Part shown: positions 45,601 through 56,718 of the stretch, piece after piece
How positions within the stretch are numbered: the stretch's first letter is position 1
Layout: each line of letters begins with the position of its first letter
Source of the DNA: Chlorops oryzae
Lineage: Eukaryota; Arthropoda; Insecta; Diptera; Chloropidae
Reading direction: 5' to 3'
Length of the DNA: 64,000 nt
NCBI GenBank assembly: GCA_020466095.1
Contig: CM035808.1
Span: 41,883,555 to 41,947,554, forward strand
Notes under the pieces: model-generated
The model's input: only the letters and a program-made list of their open reading frames with translations
Told to the model about the DNA's origin: nothing
Database searches by the model: none
Made by a program: the position numbers and the translations under genes

Positions 45601-46886
45601 TAATTTAAAGCTGTTATTGTTGTTGCTGTTGCTTTTGCAGTGGTTTGGTCTGTTGACGTGTTTTTTGGGGAACAAGCTACTTTGCTTATACAACATTTTT
45701 TGCAGATATTTGTTGTCGTTCTTTTGGTTGTTGTTGCTATTGTTGCTTTTGTTGTTGTGATTGTTGAACGATATTAAGTTGAGAAAATAGCTGATATAAC
45801 TTTTCTTGGTGGTGGTTGTGGTGGTGGAGGTTTTGGTGGAGAAGGAGACATGGTGATACGTGAAGATGTTGTTTTTGTAGTTTTTGTTGAAGGAGGTAGA
45901 GGAGGTTGTCAATATACAAGTAGTAGTAGTAGTAGTAGTAGAAGTAGTAGTAGCAGAAGAAGGCTTTATCATCCTGCAAAATGATTATGGGTAAACTACG
46001 TTTTAAATTGTCTTTAAATAAATTTGTTTTTAAAATAGGGGAAACCAGTATCAAAAATATGTATAATGATATATGTATCTATCTTGCTTCAACTTTGAAT
46101 TTATTTGAACCTCACATCTCTGAAGAAATTAAAGAGGAAATAGTTACAAGTCTATCAGACTGATATAGCCTTAAAGCGATTGTGATAATCTGCTGCAATC
46201 TTATAACATACTTTATTAAATATACGGCTACACCCGAAAACTTCGGACATTTCATATTAAACTGGCTCGCTCAACCAGTTCTTGACGCTCTTGCCTATAA
46301 ACAACTGGTGTTCAATGTTCTTCTAAAAAATTATATAAGTAGTGTAATGAACAATAACCTGAAAGTGGGGACTTCTGCAAACACCAGCATCAATATTCAA
46401 GCGTAAATTGGAATGAAATTAATGTAATACCTTCTCTACTAGGAGTCTTCCTTAGAAATTTACAATTACACAAAGATATTAAAACTTTACATACCTGTAA
46501 CGGCTGCCACGGCCACCACCGCCACCGCCACCGGCTGGACCACTTCCACGTCGTTTGTTATCCCGTCTCGAGCGGCCGGAAGACATTTCTACACGAATAC
46601 GTGTGCCACAACAACGTCTGAAACAAACGTACAATTGATGATCTTGTGAGCAATAGTTATTTATTTTAAAAACTCACGTTCCATCAAGGCCTCGTGTCGC
46701 ATCTTCGGCATCTCGTCTATCTTCGAATTCAACAAATGCAAATCCTGGCGGATTACGGGCAACCCAAACATTTCTTAATGGTCCATATCTACTGAAGGCA
46801 TTTTCGATCTCGTATTTCGATGCTGACGAGCCTAAATTCCCCACATAGACTTTGCACGCCAAGTCCCATTCCCGATAACGTGGCAT
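42693..46886 (-). CDS. Rbp1: SR splicing factor Rbp1 (SRSF3 family)
   Basis: Three coding exons: 46886-46678, 46617-46495 and 42780-42693, all with GT-AG borders and matching phases, giving 139 residues. Residues 1 to about 80 form an RRM with RNP2 [11 protein letters not shown]1-like [11 protein letters not shown] and [16 protein letters not shown]; then a glycine-rich linker ([10 protein letters not shown]) and an RS domain ([20 protein letters not shown]) ending RDRH. This is near-identical in plan to Drosophila Rbp1, a nuclear pre-mRNA splicing factor that acts on doublesex exon 4 among others (family knowledge). The start ATG sits just after a TTTAG acceptor, so a 5' UTR intron is likely. 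The last intron is unusually long (3.7 kb) and contains a possible alternative exon (45397-45974). Confidence 0.97.
45397..45974 (-). other. Candidate alternative terminal exon of Rbp1, Thr/Asn-rich
   Basis: An acceptor-like CATTTTGCAG (complement of 45975-45984) precedes an open frame of 191 codons. Joining Rbp1 exon 2 (phase 2, ending AG) to it gives AGG ATG ATA AAG, in frame with the whole run: [34 protein letters not shown] and so on to a stop at 45397. The sequence is microsatellite-like (ACA/CAA on the minus strand), which rarely contains stops by composition, so openness alone is weak evidence. It could instead be a purely intronic low-complexity tract or a poison exon. Confidence 0.35.
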
Positions 46887-47232
46887 CTTTCCTAAACATA
46901 CGAAAATAACACTATGTATGATGGCCTAGAAAGTTTTGCTTGTACAGAAAAAACAAAATGGCGGCCTTGCACTATCAAATGCGTAGCAGGCCAATGGTCC
47001 GAAAAAATATGATCTTAACAAATATTCTACTGAAATTCATTTACCTCGATCAATTTTGGCGGCTTTTATTGACACTTTGGGGCGAAAAAAATGATTTTTG
47101 CTATATTTTAGCAATAAAAAATATATTGGCGTGACTGAGCGCTACTTTTCTCGAAGTCTTGCGAAATGAATAGGGATGGAAATCAATCGATGGCACGGTC
47201 GCTAGTGTCGATTGTATCGATATTGCGCCCGT
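46887..47232. promoter_or_regulatory. Probable 5' UTR and promoter region of Rbp1
   Basis: The minus strand upstream of the Rbp1 start has an acceptor TATGTTTAG six bases before the ATG, implying an untranslated first exon between here and about 47160. CpG-containing words (GGCGGCC, GGCGGC, CGCCACTC) are denser than in surrounding DNA. The exact start site is not determinable. Confidence 0.4.
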
Positions 47233-47312
47233 TAAGTCGTCGTTCATATTATGCGACAAGACAACCACCGTGTCGCTCGCTTGTCTTGTCGCATAATATG
47301 AACGACGACTTA
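47233..47312. repeat. Perfect 32-bp-arm hairpin upstream of Rbp1
   Basis: The arms 47233-47264 and 47281-47312 are exact reverse complements (outer TAAGTCGTCGTTCATATT, inner ATGCGACAAGACAA) with a 16-base loop. It is too perfect for chance. It may be a tiny MITE or a transcribed hairpin. Confidence 0.9.
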
Positions 47313-47906
47313 CAGAGCGGGGATTCCTTTCCACGCTTTTTGATTTTTATTTTTTTAGCAGTTCTTTTAATTTGCTTTTGCAAGCAATTCCAAATGCAAC
47401 CATGCTGTTATATCTGTTTTAAATGTTAATGCATGCATTGGTGAGGTGATTAACTTCATATATATGTGTGGGTAATCACATTTTAAATCATGCGTCAACG
47501 AGTCGATGCAGGTAATTGAGTGAATGCACTGTGTGGAAACATGTTAGTCGAGAGTCAGACACACGAACAAATGTTCTGAAACAATTAAGTACGTACAAAA
47601 AGACGAGCGAAGAAAAAAGACGGTTGTTTGAATATGTTCTGCGCTTCTCTTTCTTTCTCATGCAATCAAATGGAATTGTTCGGAAACATGTTCGCGTGTC
47701 TAATGGCTCTACGCAGATATGCAGGAAGTAAATTTCCTATACTAAACACATGCAAAAAAAACGAAGAAGTACTTTGAGTTACTTCTAATACTTCAACGAA
47801 TACGCAGATTAAAAGCAATCGAACATGCAGGGCTGCATTTAAATCATACATTTTCTATATATCTGTCGACCTTTCATCGATATTTCAACTCTGATTTCCT
47901 TTCTTT

Positions 47907-48270
47907 AGGGCCCTTTATACGGTCATATATGTTCGTGGATTTGTTGGGTATGATGAAAAGTATGTGTGTGTAAACGCAAAAAAAGCAAGTTCTACAACAT
48001 GCTCGCCGGCTTTCAAAAATTTTTGATTTTTCTGTCGGTGTGACGAACAAGCTTTATAATGTAAATGGCTGCATCATGTACACAGTATATATCTAATATA
48101 TCGTCGATAATAAGTGCTGCTACTAATGTGCGTGCCATCGTTTCTCGCTGAAAATTAAAACGAAATGAAGTTTTATGAAATGTTCGTCCATGTAAACACA
48201 ATAAGTTTTTTTATGACACACTTTGCATCATGCTAAGTTCGTGAACATATATGACCGTATAAAGGGCCCT
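47907..48270. mobile_element. 364-bp MITE with AGGGCCCTTTATACGG ends
   Basis: AGGGCCCTTTATACGGTCAT and ATGACCGTATAAAGGGCCCT are terminal inverted repeats extending through ATATGTTCGTG; TTT flanks both ends. Interior non-coding. Confidence 0.8.
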
Positions 48271-48947
48271 TTTACAAGAACGAGCGCTATACTTCCTGCA
48301 TTTCTGGCTAGAGCCCATAAGGCGGGAACTATAAATCTTCAAAAATATCGATATATTTCCAACAGCCGATAATAGTGTCGAGGCCGATAACTTCTGAATA
48401 AGTAATACGCTATTTACACGCTAACTTTAGGTCTCGACGTGCGATGGTTCATAGCATGCGATCGAAAGTATGCGATAGATCGCAAATGGAGACCGCTCAT
48501 GGCAGATGGTATGCCATATCTCGCATACCATCTATCGCTTGCGATGGGCTGTCACTTATGAGTTTTTTTATGTTGTTCTCTTTTCTGCAAGAACGGATTT
48601 ACCCAGAATGTCGGGTTTTTTTCTTTTTTACTCTTTATTTAACAAATTTCAATGTTTTAGCGCCTCCAAGCAGCGAATTTTCTGGCTTAACGCCATCTTA
48701 AAATGCTCATCGCATACCGAAAAATTTTACAGATCGTCGCCCGGCGATTCATGTGCTCTATACGCCATTTTAACGAATTTGAGTTAAGGATGCCATCCCC
48801 CATTTTCAATGCCAAATTTTTTAAATCCGCAATCCATTTTTGGCTATATCTTCTAGTTACTGAGATAACTCATCTCCATTTTGCTCTATATCCCTTGAAA
48901 CACAATATTTTTGTGATCTTTTGCTATACGCCATTCAAATCGAAGTT

Positions 48948-49472
48948 TTTCAAGATATTTTGATGAAATTTGATATTTGAACATGTTTAGAGGCAAGTAA
49001 TATGATTTCCAAAAATTGTAAAAGTGGGCGTGGCAGAAGGGAATTTTTTGAAAATTGTCCCCTACAACCGAAATTCAAATGGGACTTGAACGAAATTTGG
49101 CACTTATGTTTCCTTTGTCCCCATAAAAATCTTCCCAAAAAATTTCCTTGATCAGTCCATTATTAAGGGTACCTTCAGTACCAGGGTCTGTCACAAAAAT
49201 CCCAAAACTGCCTTAAAGTCTGACTTTTTTGAAATAATTCAATGAGAATTTGAGAGTACCTATATTTAAACCTCTGATTAGAATTAAAAAAAAAAATTGT
49301 AAAAGTGGGCGTGGCAAAGGGACGGTTTTTATAAAGAAATTTAACAAAAGTCGGTATATGGGGCCCCTTTTGGCCTTAAACACCTCTTGATATTAAAAAT
49401 TATTTGAACATGTGTCTGTGTCGGGTATTTTATTGTCAGGCTCGCCTGACTATAACACCCTTACTTGTTTTT
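48948..49472 (+). mobile_element. Truncated DINE-1-like Helentron
   Basis: Starts within the family (ATGAAATTTGATATTTGAAC), contains two GTGGGCGTGGCA boxes and GGTCTGTCACAAAAATCCC, and ends ACACCCTTACTTGTTTTTG. The 5' hairpin is missing. Confidence 0.75.
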
Positions 49473-49475
49473 GAA

Positions 49476-49925
49476 TTATAATTCTAAGTTTCATTAAAAT
49501 ATTTCGAAATAGTCCGATTCTGGGACAGTTTTGGGATTTTTGTGTTAGACCCTAGTACTGGAGGTACCCTTAATAATGGACCGATCAAGCAAATTTTTGG
49601 GGAGGATATTTGTGGCTACAAAGAAGGCATAAGTGCTAACTTTCGTTCAAGTCCCATTTGAATTTCGGGCGAAGGAGAAAATTTTCAAAAAACTCCCTTC
49701 TGCCACGCCCACTTTTCAAATTTTTTAAAATCATATTACTTGCCTTTAAGCATGTTCAAATACCGAATTTCATCAAAATACCTTGAAAAACTTCGATTTT
49801 AAAGCAGTTTTTGTGATTATCGTAACAGACCCTAGTACTGGACGTACCCCTAAAAATGGTCCGATCGGGCCAATTCTCGAACTTGTTCTTACTCATGTCC
49901 CGGTGAGCTCGTATACCAAATTTTC
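49476..49925 (-). mobile_element. Second DINE-1-like Helentron fragment, opposite orientation
   Basis: Carries the complement of the same blocks (GTACTGGAGGTACCCTTAAT, TGCCACGCCCACTTTT) in the order expected for a minus-strand copy; it lacks both termini. It abuts the 3' end of the previous copy. Confidence 0.7.
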
Positions 49926-50487
49926 TCAACCGATTTTGAAAGAAAATATTTATATTGAAAAATTTTTTTTTATGTCACTTTGCTCTATGTATTACATTTT
50001 CACCGAAATATGTTGGAAATGGCGTATAGAGCAAAGTGGATTTTTTTAAAGCCATAAAATACCCTTTTATGCGTTACGTTCAGGATTCGAAAATATACTC
50101 TTCGAATAACTATTCTCGCACAAATTAATAGTGAAACACACAAAAAACCTTATCGTACAGTTTTTGAAAAAAATAGTTTCAAACTTCAACTTCGATTTAC
50201 TCGAAATGTGTTTTTTGCACGTAGAGCACATGAATCCCCGGGCGACGAGATGGTATGCGATGAACCATCGCATGTCGAGTAAGACCTTTCGATAATGAAA
50301 CAAATTTTCGAAGGCAAGCGAGGCAGGGAGAAGAGAGAAAAACGCTCCAATACCACATCCCCGCGAGTCCCTAGCCTTCAAAAAGTGTGTTTCGTTATCG
50401 AAATGTCTTAACGTGTAAATAGCGTGCTAGAAGATAAAAATTATTCATCGAGTTATATTTTTTACTCAAAAAATAAAAATTAGTAAA

Positions 50488-50639
50488 ATGAGACGAAAAC
50501 GGCACATTTTTGTAAGAGAATTTTTTATCTCTTACGAAAAGAAAAATTCGTGGGCATGCAAAATATGCAAGACACCATTTCAAGGAAATTATTTATCAAA
50601 TTAAAAAGGCACTTGCAAGAAAAACACAACAAATTTTAA
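50488..50639 (+). pseudogene. BED zinc-finger remnant, one base missing
   Basis: The plus strand reads MRRKRHIFVREFFISYEKKN, SWACKICKTPFQGNYLSN, then a stop; in the next frame KRHLQEKHNKF follows. C-x2-C...H-x4-H spacing and the WA.C..C pattern are those of BED fingers found in hAT transposases. A single base appears to be lost between the Cys and His pairs. No other transposase blocks are found downstream. Confidence 0.6.
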
Positions 50640-51747
50640 AAATATTTACATAATACTTGCACTTAGTGAGTAAGAAAAAAACTTGAAAAATAATTTTTAT
50701 TTTCTAGGTAAAAAATAAAACTCGAAAAATAATTGTTATTTCCTGATCAAAAAATACAACTTGACAAATAATTTTTATTTTTCGATCAACAAATAAAACT
50801 CTGAGAACAACACTCAAATACTAATTTTTAATATATAATTTATTTCATATTGATTTTTAAATTCAAAAATAATAATTAATTTGAGTACCTGATTGAATTA
50901 TTTATTTCAATATTATAAGTCTGTGATAGCTATTTAAATTTAAATAGCAGTTCCGCATATTTCAAGTGGGTATTGTAAAAGTCGTGCATGCTGACAATTT
51001 TCATGTTATTCCTACATAGAAAATCACCCTACATTAACAACAAGCATTTTCTGGTCATCAATGAGGATAAAACGCTTCGGCTACATAAGCAATCGAAGCA
51101 GTCCACAAAAAGTGTGTTTCGTTATCGAAACGTTGACATCGAATACCATTTCAAGAATACGCCGCTAAGTGCAGAGTCACACTAACGAAATATGTTTCGA
51201 AAACATCTCAGTTGAATGCATCTTACAGAAAAAGAAGCACAGATTGTTGCCGAACATTTAAAAACAACTGCCTCTTTTCGTCCCGCGGCTCCCTATACTT
51301 ATTTAATTGTTTCAAACAATTTTTTACTTTCTTATCCAGCACACAGTGATAAATCTGGTAATTCTATGAATGCCAATAACTTGAGAATTACTACCTGCCG
51401 TATTATAAATGAATGTTCCCCGGAAGTTTTTTCCCTAGAGATTTTTCTCGGTGAAAAAGGAAGTACTCGTCCGTAAAAGAAAGAAAGTGATGACCTTTGA
51501 TTAGAAACGTTCGAAGCTGCTGCTGGCTATATATTCCTTTGCAAGTGTGCTTAGATTGGAAGATTTTTTGAAACCCGCAGAGAAAAATTCTCGAAGAATA
51601 TTTAGAATCGGGCTGTAAAATTCGCGGTAATCATCTCCTTCCCGTTACCTCCGACGAAATACGCAAAAACTGCTTTCAGATTTTGACTCAGGGTGTCATT
51701 TTACAAATATGTATACTAATTTTGAACCACAAAAATAATTGTTTCTA
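50640..51747. other. No recognised gene
   Basis: An 86-codon frame (51216-51476) is not recognisable. Includes the solo foldback end at 51597-51616 and AT-rich repeats TTTTTATTTTC. Confidence 0.35.
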
Positions 51748-52316
51748 CAGTCGATGACTAAAATTTGAATACACCCCGTTAATATCAATTTCATTGGTTG
51801 CTGTATTATGCTCTGCGTAAGCTTAGTAGTCCTTCCAAAACACCGGATTTAAATCCCATTGAACACGATTGGGAATTGGCAGCTGAAGATAAATTGATTA
51901 CTCGACTTCCAAAATCAAAATCTTTAAAAGAAGGAAGCTCTAAAAGAGCTTTGGCCGGAAACCGCAACATTCGAAATAGACAAGTTGGTTCTATTTATAC
52001 CAAATCATCTCCAGGCAGTCATTGACGTTGGGAGCGGACTAACTAAAACCTAATATCTGTTACAAGTGCTTGAATTCACCGAAATCTAATCCAAGAAAGT
52101 ATCAATTTCTAAAGTATTTAAAGTTTTGTCCAATCTTGTTTTTAATTTTTATCTCTTATACTGTAATACATATAAGCGAGAATTTAGGCTTTTTTAAATT
52201 TTATCTATTCTTATATATGATATCTCAATAAACTGCATATTTTGATTTTTTTTAAATGGCTCATTTTGTATAAAATTCATATTTATAGGATGTATTTAAA
52301 TTTTAGTCTTCGACTG
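51748..52316 (+). mobile_element. Internally deleted Tc1-type transposon, TSD TA
   Basis: CAGTCGATGACTAAAATTTG and its near complement CAAATTTTAGTC..CGACTG ends with TA on both sides (51746-51747, 52317-52318). The interior encodes SKTPDLNPIEHDWELAAEDK, the C-terminal block of Tc1 transposases around the third catalytic residue; the rest is deleted and frame-shifted. Confidence 0.85.
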
Positions 52317-52530
52317 TATGTCTGACCTGGCTCTATGAGAGCAATTTGTTTTTTAACATGATTTTATTGAACAATTTTTGGGCGTTAAGAATTTAACTAA
52401 GAGCTTAATATAAGACATACGTTTTTGGAGCTGTAATGTATTTTCTTTTGATTTTAAACAAAAAAAACTTTATTTTATCGATACCTGCCTATGTAAAATC
52501 ATAGGCACCACTACTTTTCAATACTTCATC

Positions 52531-52562
<32 letters not shown>
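52531..52562. repeat. (AT)n microsatellite
   Basis: About sixteen AT dinucleotides in direct succession in the 3' flank of the RRM-RING gene. Confidence 0.95.
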
Positions 52563-52566
<4 letters not shown>

Positions 52567-52665
52567 TATAAACTTACATATACAATTCAAAGCCTTCAGC
52601 TTTCTTACAAAAGTTTCTCTTAAAATTATCTCTAATTCGATGAATCTATTTCCACTTTTCTTAGC

Positions 52666-53386
52666 CTACGAGTTCAAATAAATCGCTTTCAACTGGCATT
52701 CTAAAGTAACACTTTGACATAGTGGGCATCTTTTCTTGATCTGCAGTGTTCTGCGAATACAAGAAGAACAAAATACATGCATGCATGGGGTAATGGTAGG
52801 ATCTCGTTTTAAAATATTGTGAAAACAAATGCTGCAATCAAGTCTTTGTCGATCATTCGATCTGCTACGGCATCTACGACTTTCCCCTGTATTTGACTGC
52901 TCAGTTCTATCTGTTCTTTTAGAATTATGTCTTAATCTAGAATTTGATGTGGAATTCGAAGCATAATGCCTGGGCCCGTGATCCCTACGAGGCTCATCAT
53001 CATCTTTAGAATTTAAATCTTGCTTTCTTCGACTTCTATGCCTAATCGATTGTGTACCACCTTGAGTTTCATTACTCAATGATAAATTTACCTTGATATA
53101 ACAACCGCAACAACGTCTAGAGAGAAAGTTAGAACAAAATTGATTATTAAATTTGGAACTTACGATGTTGAAAATAAGCTTACTTGCCGTCAAGCAGGCG
53201 AACCGCAGTCTCAGCATCACGTCTTCGTTTGTATTCTAAGAATGCAAATCCTGGTGGATTTCGCGCCACCCAAAGTTTGTTTATCTCACCGATTTCTCCG
53301 AATAAACTTATAATTTCATTTTTTGATGCCGAGTTACCAAGTTGCCGAATTATTACTCTTCTCTTAAGATCCCATTCAATTGGCAT
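52666..53386 (-). CDS. RRM-RING fusion protein, tandem paralogue of Rbp1
   Basis: Exons 53386-53184 and 53116-52666 (donor GTAAGC, acceptor TTTCTCTCTAG) give 217 residues. Residues 1-85 are an RRM clearly derived from Rbp1: [54 protein letters not shown], with the intron at exactly the same codon and phase as in Rbp1. A basic/serine linker (about 90-165; RSRRKQD, RRCRSRSNDR) replaces the RS tail. Residues about 170-210 form a complete C3HC4 RING finger: CSICFHNIL, TPCMHVFCSSC, KRCPLC. The RING suggests ubiquitin ligase activity; the RRM keeps aromatic RNP residues, so RNA binding is plausible. The reading frame is intact over both domains, which argues for function. Lies 6 kb upstream of Rbp1, same strand. 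Confidence 0.85.
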
Positions 53387-53523
53387 AGTCGTGTAGTAAC
53401 TTACCTCAGTTCGGATCGTTTTTCTTTATAAAAGAAACTTCTCAATTCATTATGAATCATTTAAGAATAATTTTAAAAAAATGCTTGTCGCATGTTGACT
53501 GCTGTTGATGCTGCACTACAATG

Positions 53524-54222
53524 CAGCGTTGCCAGATCGGTTATGTCTTCTGCTAGACGGCGACTAAGTTTCCGCTAGATTCCGCGCTTAATTCATACAT
53601 TGCCGTCCATTAAATACTTAAAGCCTATACTGAGATATGCAGTAAGTAAAGCTCCCATAAGAAATACGTGCAAAAAAAATTGAAAAGTACTTCGAAGTAA
53701 ATACTTTACTTTCGCTTATACTGAGATGTCAAGTAATCATGTGCGCAGGGTTGCATGCGACTTGCCTGCTTTACTTCGCCATAGAAATGAACATGTTCAT
53801 TTTTTATGCGAAGTAAATGCCAGGACAGCTGATTGCGGCACATTTTTCAAATGATATACTGACACCGACTTCGAAGGTGTTAAATTGTTGGCATACTTTG
53901 AAGAATTCAAGAAGCGTGAATATAGTTGTCTCTCTCACTCTTTACGACGTTGTAGCGAATTGGCTCCTAATGTGCAAGTAGTTACTGCATATCTCAGTAT
54001 AGGCTTTTAAGCATAAAAGGGGGAAGGAAAACTCTTATGCTCGTTTATATGTTAGTTTGATTAATGCTTAAATATGCTTACGTGGGGGAGGGGTTACAAA
54101 TGGTCAAAATCACATATACGTAATTAATGGACAGCCCCCGACTAAGATAATGAATTTTTTCCCGCTGCCCAATTCAAAAATCTGCTAAATCTAGCATAAA
54201 ATCTGCTGATCTGATATCCCTG
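53524..54222. mobile_element. hAT element with nested MITE
   Basis: Left CAGCGTTGCCAGATC and right GATCTGATATCCCTG (imperfect), with TSD CTACAATG/CCACAATG (53516-53523, 54223-54230). Subterminal TCTGCTAGA/TCTGCTAAATCTAGC motifs match those of 55305-58196, so both belong to one family. Confidence 0.7.
53621..54006. mobile_element. 386-bp MITE, TSD TTA
   Basis: AAGCCTATACTGAGATATGC and GCATATCTCAGTATAGGCTT ends, TTA on both sides (53618-53620, 54007-54009). PIF/Harbinger-type. Confidence 0.85.
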
Positions 54223-54230
54223 CCACAATG

Positions 54231-55296
54231 TTTATAACAAGTATATTTAATACTTGGTTTATAACTTCAACATCTGGCACCGAGTGCTTATGCAGCTCTA
54301 ATCTTTTTTGACAATACTTCAGTGCAACCGATTTGCGAATGATAATACGAAACATGTTTGGGTGCATTCAGCAGACTCAACTGTTGTGCGACTGTTGAGT
54401 AAAATTCGGCTAAAAGGTGCGCTATTAACTGAACTTTCACATCATGTTGATTGCCCGGGTTCTACTTCAAAAAATGTAAAATAAAAATTCCATCACGCCA
54501 GAGCTTCGAGAAAATCGCATAAGAAATTTTTACTACCATTGCTTCTTTGAAGCTCATCTTTCTCAAAAATGGTTTGAAATATTTAATTTTTTTTTTAAAT
54601 TTTGTGTTCTTTAAACATCATTATTTAATATGAGATCAAAAATAACTTATAAGTCGTTAAATGAATGGTGTAAAATGATGCTCAAAATCGAAAAATTGAA
54701 AAATTTAGGTAAGGTTTTCAAATTTTTTGTAAGACTTCGAATAGACATAACTCACCCATTTCCAATACCCTTTTCAAAAATGTTATTTTAAATTGTTGGC
54801 CAATCAATTGTGTGTGTATATGTTTAATCTCAGAGCTGCATCATAAACCTATTTCACGATATAAAGGTTTTTCTAAACCCACTCCATTCGGAGATTCATA
54901 TACATGGCATAACACAGGTTTGTCAAGCCCGGTTTTAATTGAAAAATTCACTTGTTTTTTCGTTTCAAAAAGAAAAAATGACTAGATTGATTTGAAATAT
55001 TGCGTTAAGAACAAATAATGTGATTCAACAGTGGGGCACCTCAAAATTTGTTACATGGGGGTTAATGCACGAAATGTGGTCACGGGTCACCTGTCCATCT
55101 AATCGCACACTCACACGCATTTTTGTTGTTGCAAATCAGCGAAAAAAATAAAACAGTTATGTCTCTCTTCGTGATACACATGCAAATAGACTGCATTCGG
55201 CTAAACTGCATTTTCTGAAAAATGGAATATTTTTAGTTGTGACGCTTTTGAAACGCATATGCGATATGAGGTACAATAGCCAGCAAAAACTATCGT
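54231..55296. other. No recognisable gene
   Basis: AT-rich; no motif-bearing ORF, RNA gene or repeat ends found. Confidence 0.35.
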
Positions 55297-55379
55297 ATAA
55301 CTACCAGTGATGCCAGATCAGCAAATTTTCTGCTAGATCTAGCAGATTTTGAAGTTGGGCAGCTGAGAAAAATTCATTA

Positions 55380-55692
55380 AGGTAGAAACACTCACGCACT
55401 GCGCCGCAGTGCCATCTGTCACATAGAAATCAAAATGTATGAAAATGTATGAAAGCAGACACTCAAAATATTAGCATGGCATAGCATGGCATAGCGTTCT
55501 AAAAATTTTAGATTTCTATGCTAATTTGACAGCTGTAGTGCTGCCATTGTTTGGAGACTTGCACTGAGACTTGCATTGTTTGGAGAGCTGCCCATTCTAG
55601 TTAATTTCCATATTATTTTGCTGTGCGTCACTGATTACTACAAATTTTCTCTATGCCATGCCATGCGCCGCAGTGCGTGAGTGTTTCTACCT
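55380..55692. mobile_element. 313-bp PIF/Harbinger-type MITE, TSD TTA
   Basis: AGGTAGAAACACTCACGCAC and GTGCGTGAGTGTTTCTACCT ends, continuing into TGCG.CGCAGTGCCAT; TTA flanks (55377-55379, 55693-55695). Confidence 0.9.
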
Positions 55693-56185
55693 TTATTGCG
55701 GATAGCTGAAAATCTAGCGGAATTTTACTGTTGGTCGGCAGATTCTTAACTGATTTTTAGGCTTTTGCAAAAAGATGAAAAAATTTTATGTTCCATTGGT
55801 AATCAAAGAACCAAATTTTGAGATCTTTCCCCTACGAGACACGAAAAAACGTTTGAGATTAGCCAGAGAAAAATTTTCATGATCTGGAAATACTGGTCAA
55901 CTGCTTGCTTATATATGCCAATAACGGATTGTTTTGAAGCGTTGTGGGATTCGTGAAAATTTAGTAAAGGAGCTAAAACTGATAATAAAACTATGATATT
56001 ATCATAAAATAAATATTAAAATAAAAAAGTAACCCACGGTTTCACCAAGCTATTTAAATAAAATTAAATAAATATTACCTTTTATCATAGAATAAGTGAT
56101 AATATAGAAAGAGCGTCTCATACAAAGCGAACATTGTATGGCGGGTTCCTCGCGTGGTGCCCGCTCTCATTGTTTCCACTATTAA

Positions 56186-56604
56186 TGCCCACAGCAGAAC
56201 CCGCTCATATTTGCATGGTATGAGCGAAAATAATCTATATTTTGACTTTAAAGTCCTATAACTTTTGATACACCGCTCCGATTTTCATAAAATAAAAACT
56301 ATAAGAAAATTTTAATAATTTGGAAAATCTTATACGCTTACTCTATATAGCTATCTACAAAAGGAAAAAAGTTCGTAACTGACAGAAAATTTCAAGTCTT
56401 CATAAACCTACAATTTCTATTAATTCTCTTCACATTCATAGCTGTTAGCGTATAAGATTTTCCAAATTTTTCAAATTTTCTTATAGTTTTTATTTTATGA
56501 AAATCGGAGCAGTGTATCAAAAGTTATAGGACTTTAAAGTCAAAATATAGATTATTTTGGCTCATACCATGCAAATATGTTATGAGCGGGTTCTGCTGTG
56601 AGCA
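56186..56604. mobile_element. Foldback element with arms of about 150 bp
   Basis: The left arm 56186-56345 and right arm 56447-56604 are long near-perfect complements (for example ATATTTTGACTTTAAAGTCC against GGACTTTAAAGTCAAAATAT, and GAAAATCTTATACGC against GCGTATAAGATTTTC). Ends TGCCCACAGCAGAACCCGC / GCGGGTTCTGCTGTGAGCA. The loop is about 100 bp; no coding. Confidence 0.85.
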
Positions 56605-56718
56605 TCAGTAGGATTAAGAATGAGAGAGAATTTCGTTTCTTCCACCTCTTCCTTACCGCCCGCGCCTATTATGCGCAACGAAGCAATCGTTCAGACGCTC
56701 CTTCTATATTATTACTTA

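Larger units (their letters stand above)
48407..50425. mobile_element. Large foldback element with two nested Helentrons
   Basis: ACGCTATTTACACG and CGTGTAAATAGCGT mark the ends. Subterminal GTGCGATGGTTCATAGCATGC (left) matches the complement of the right-hand segment around 50255. Internal copies of GAGCACATGAAT and TATACGCCATTT appear inverted about the centre. The middle has DINE-like elements at 48948-49472 and 49476-49925. Confidence 0.65.

Noticed and set aside
45578..45760. Leucine-rich plus-strand ORF in the Rbp1 intron
   Set aside because: It is the antisense reading of the CAA/ACA microsatellite; poly-Leu is a composition effect.
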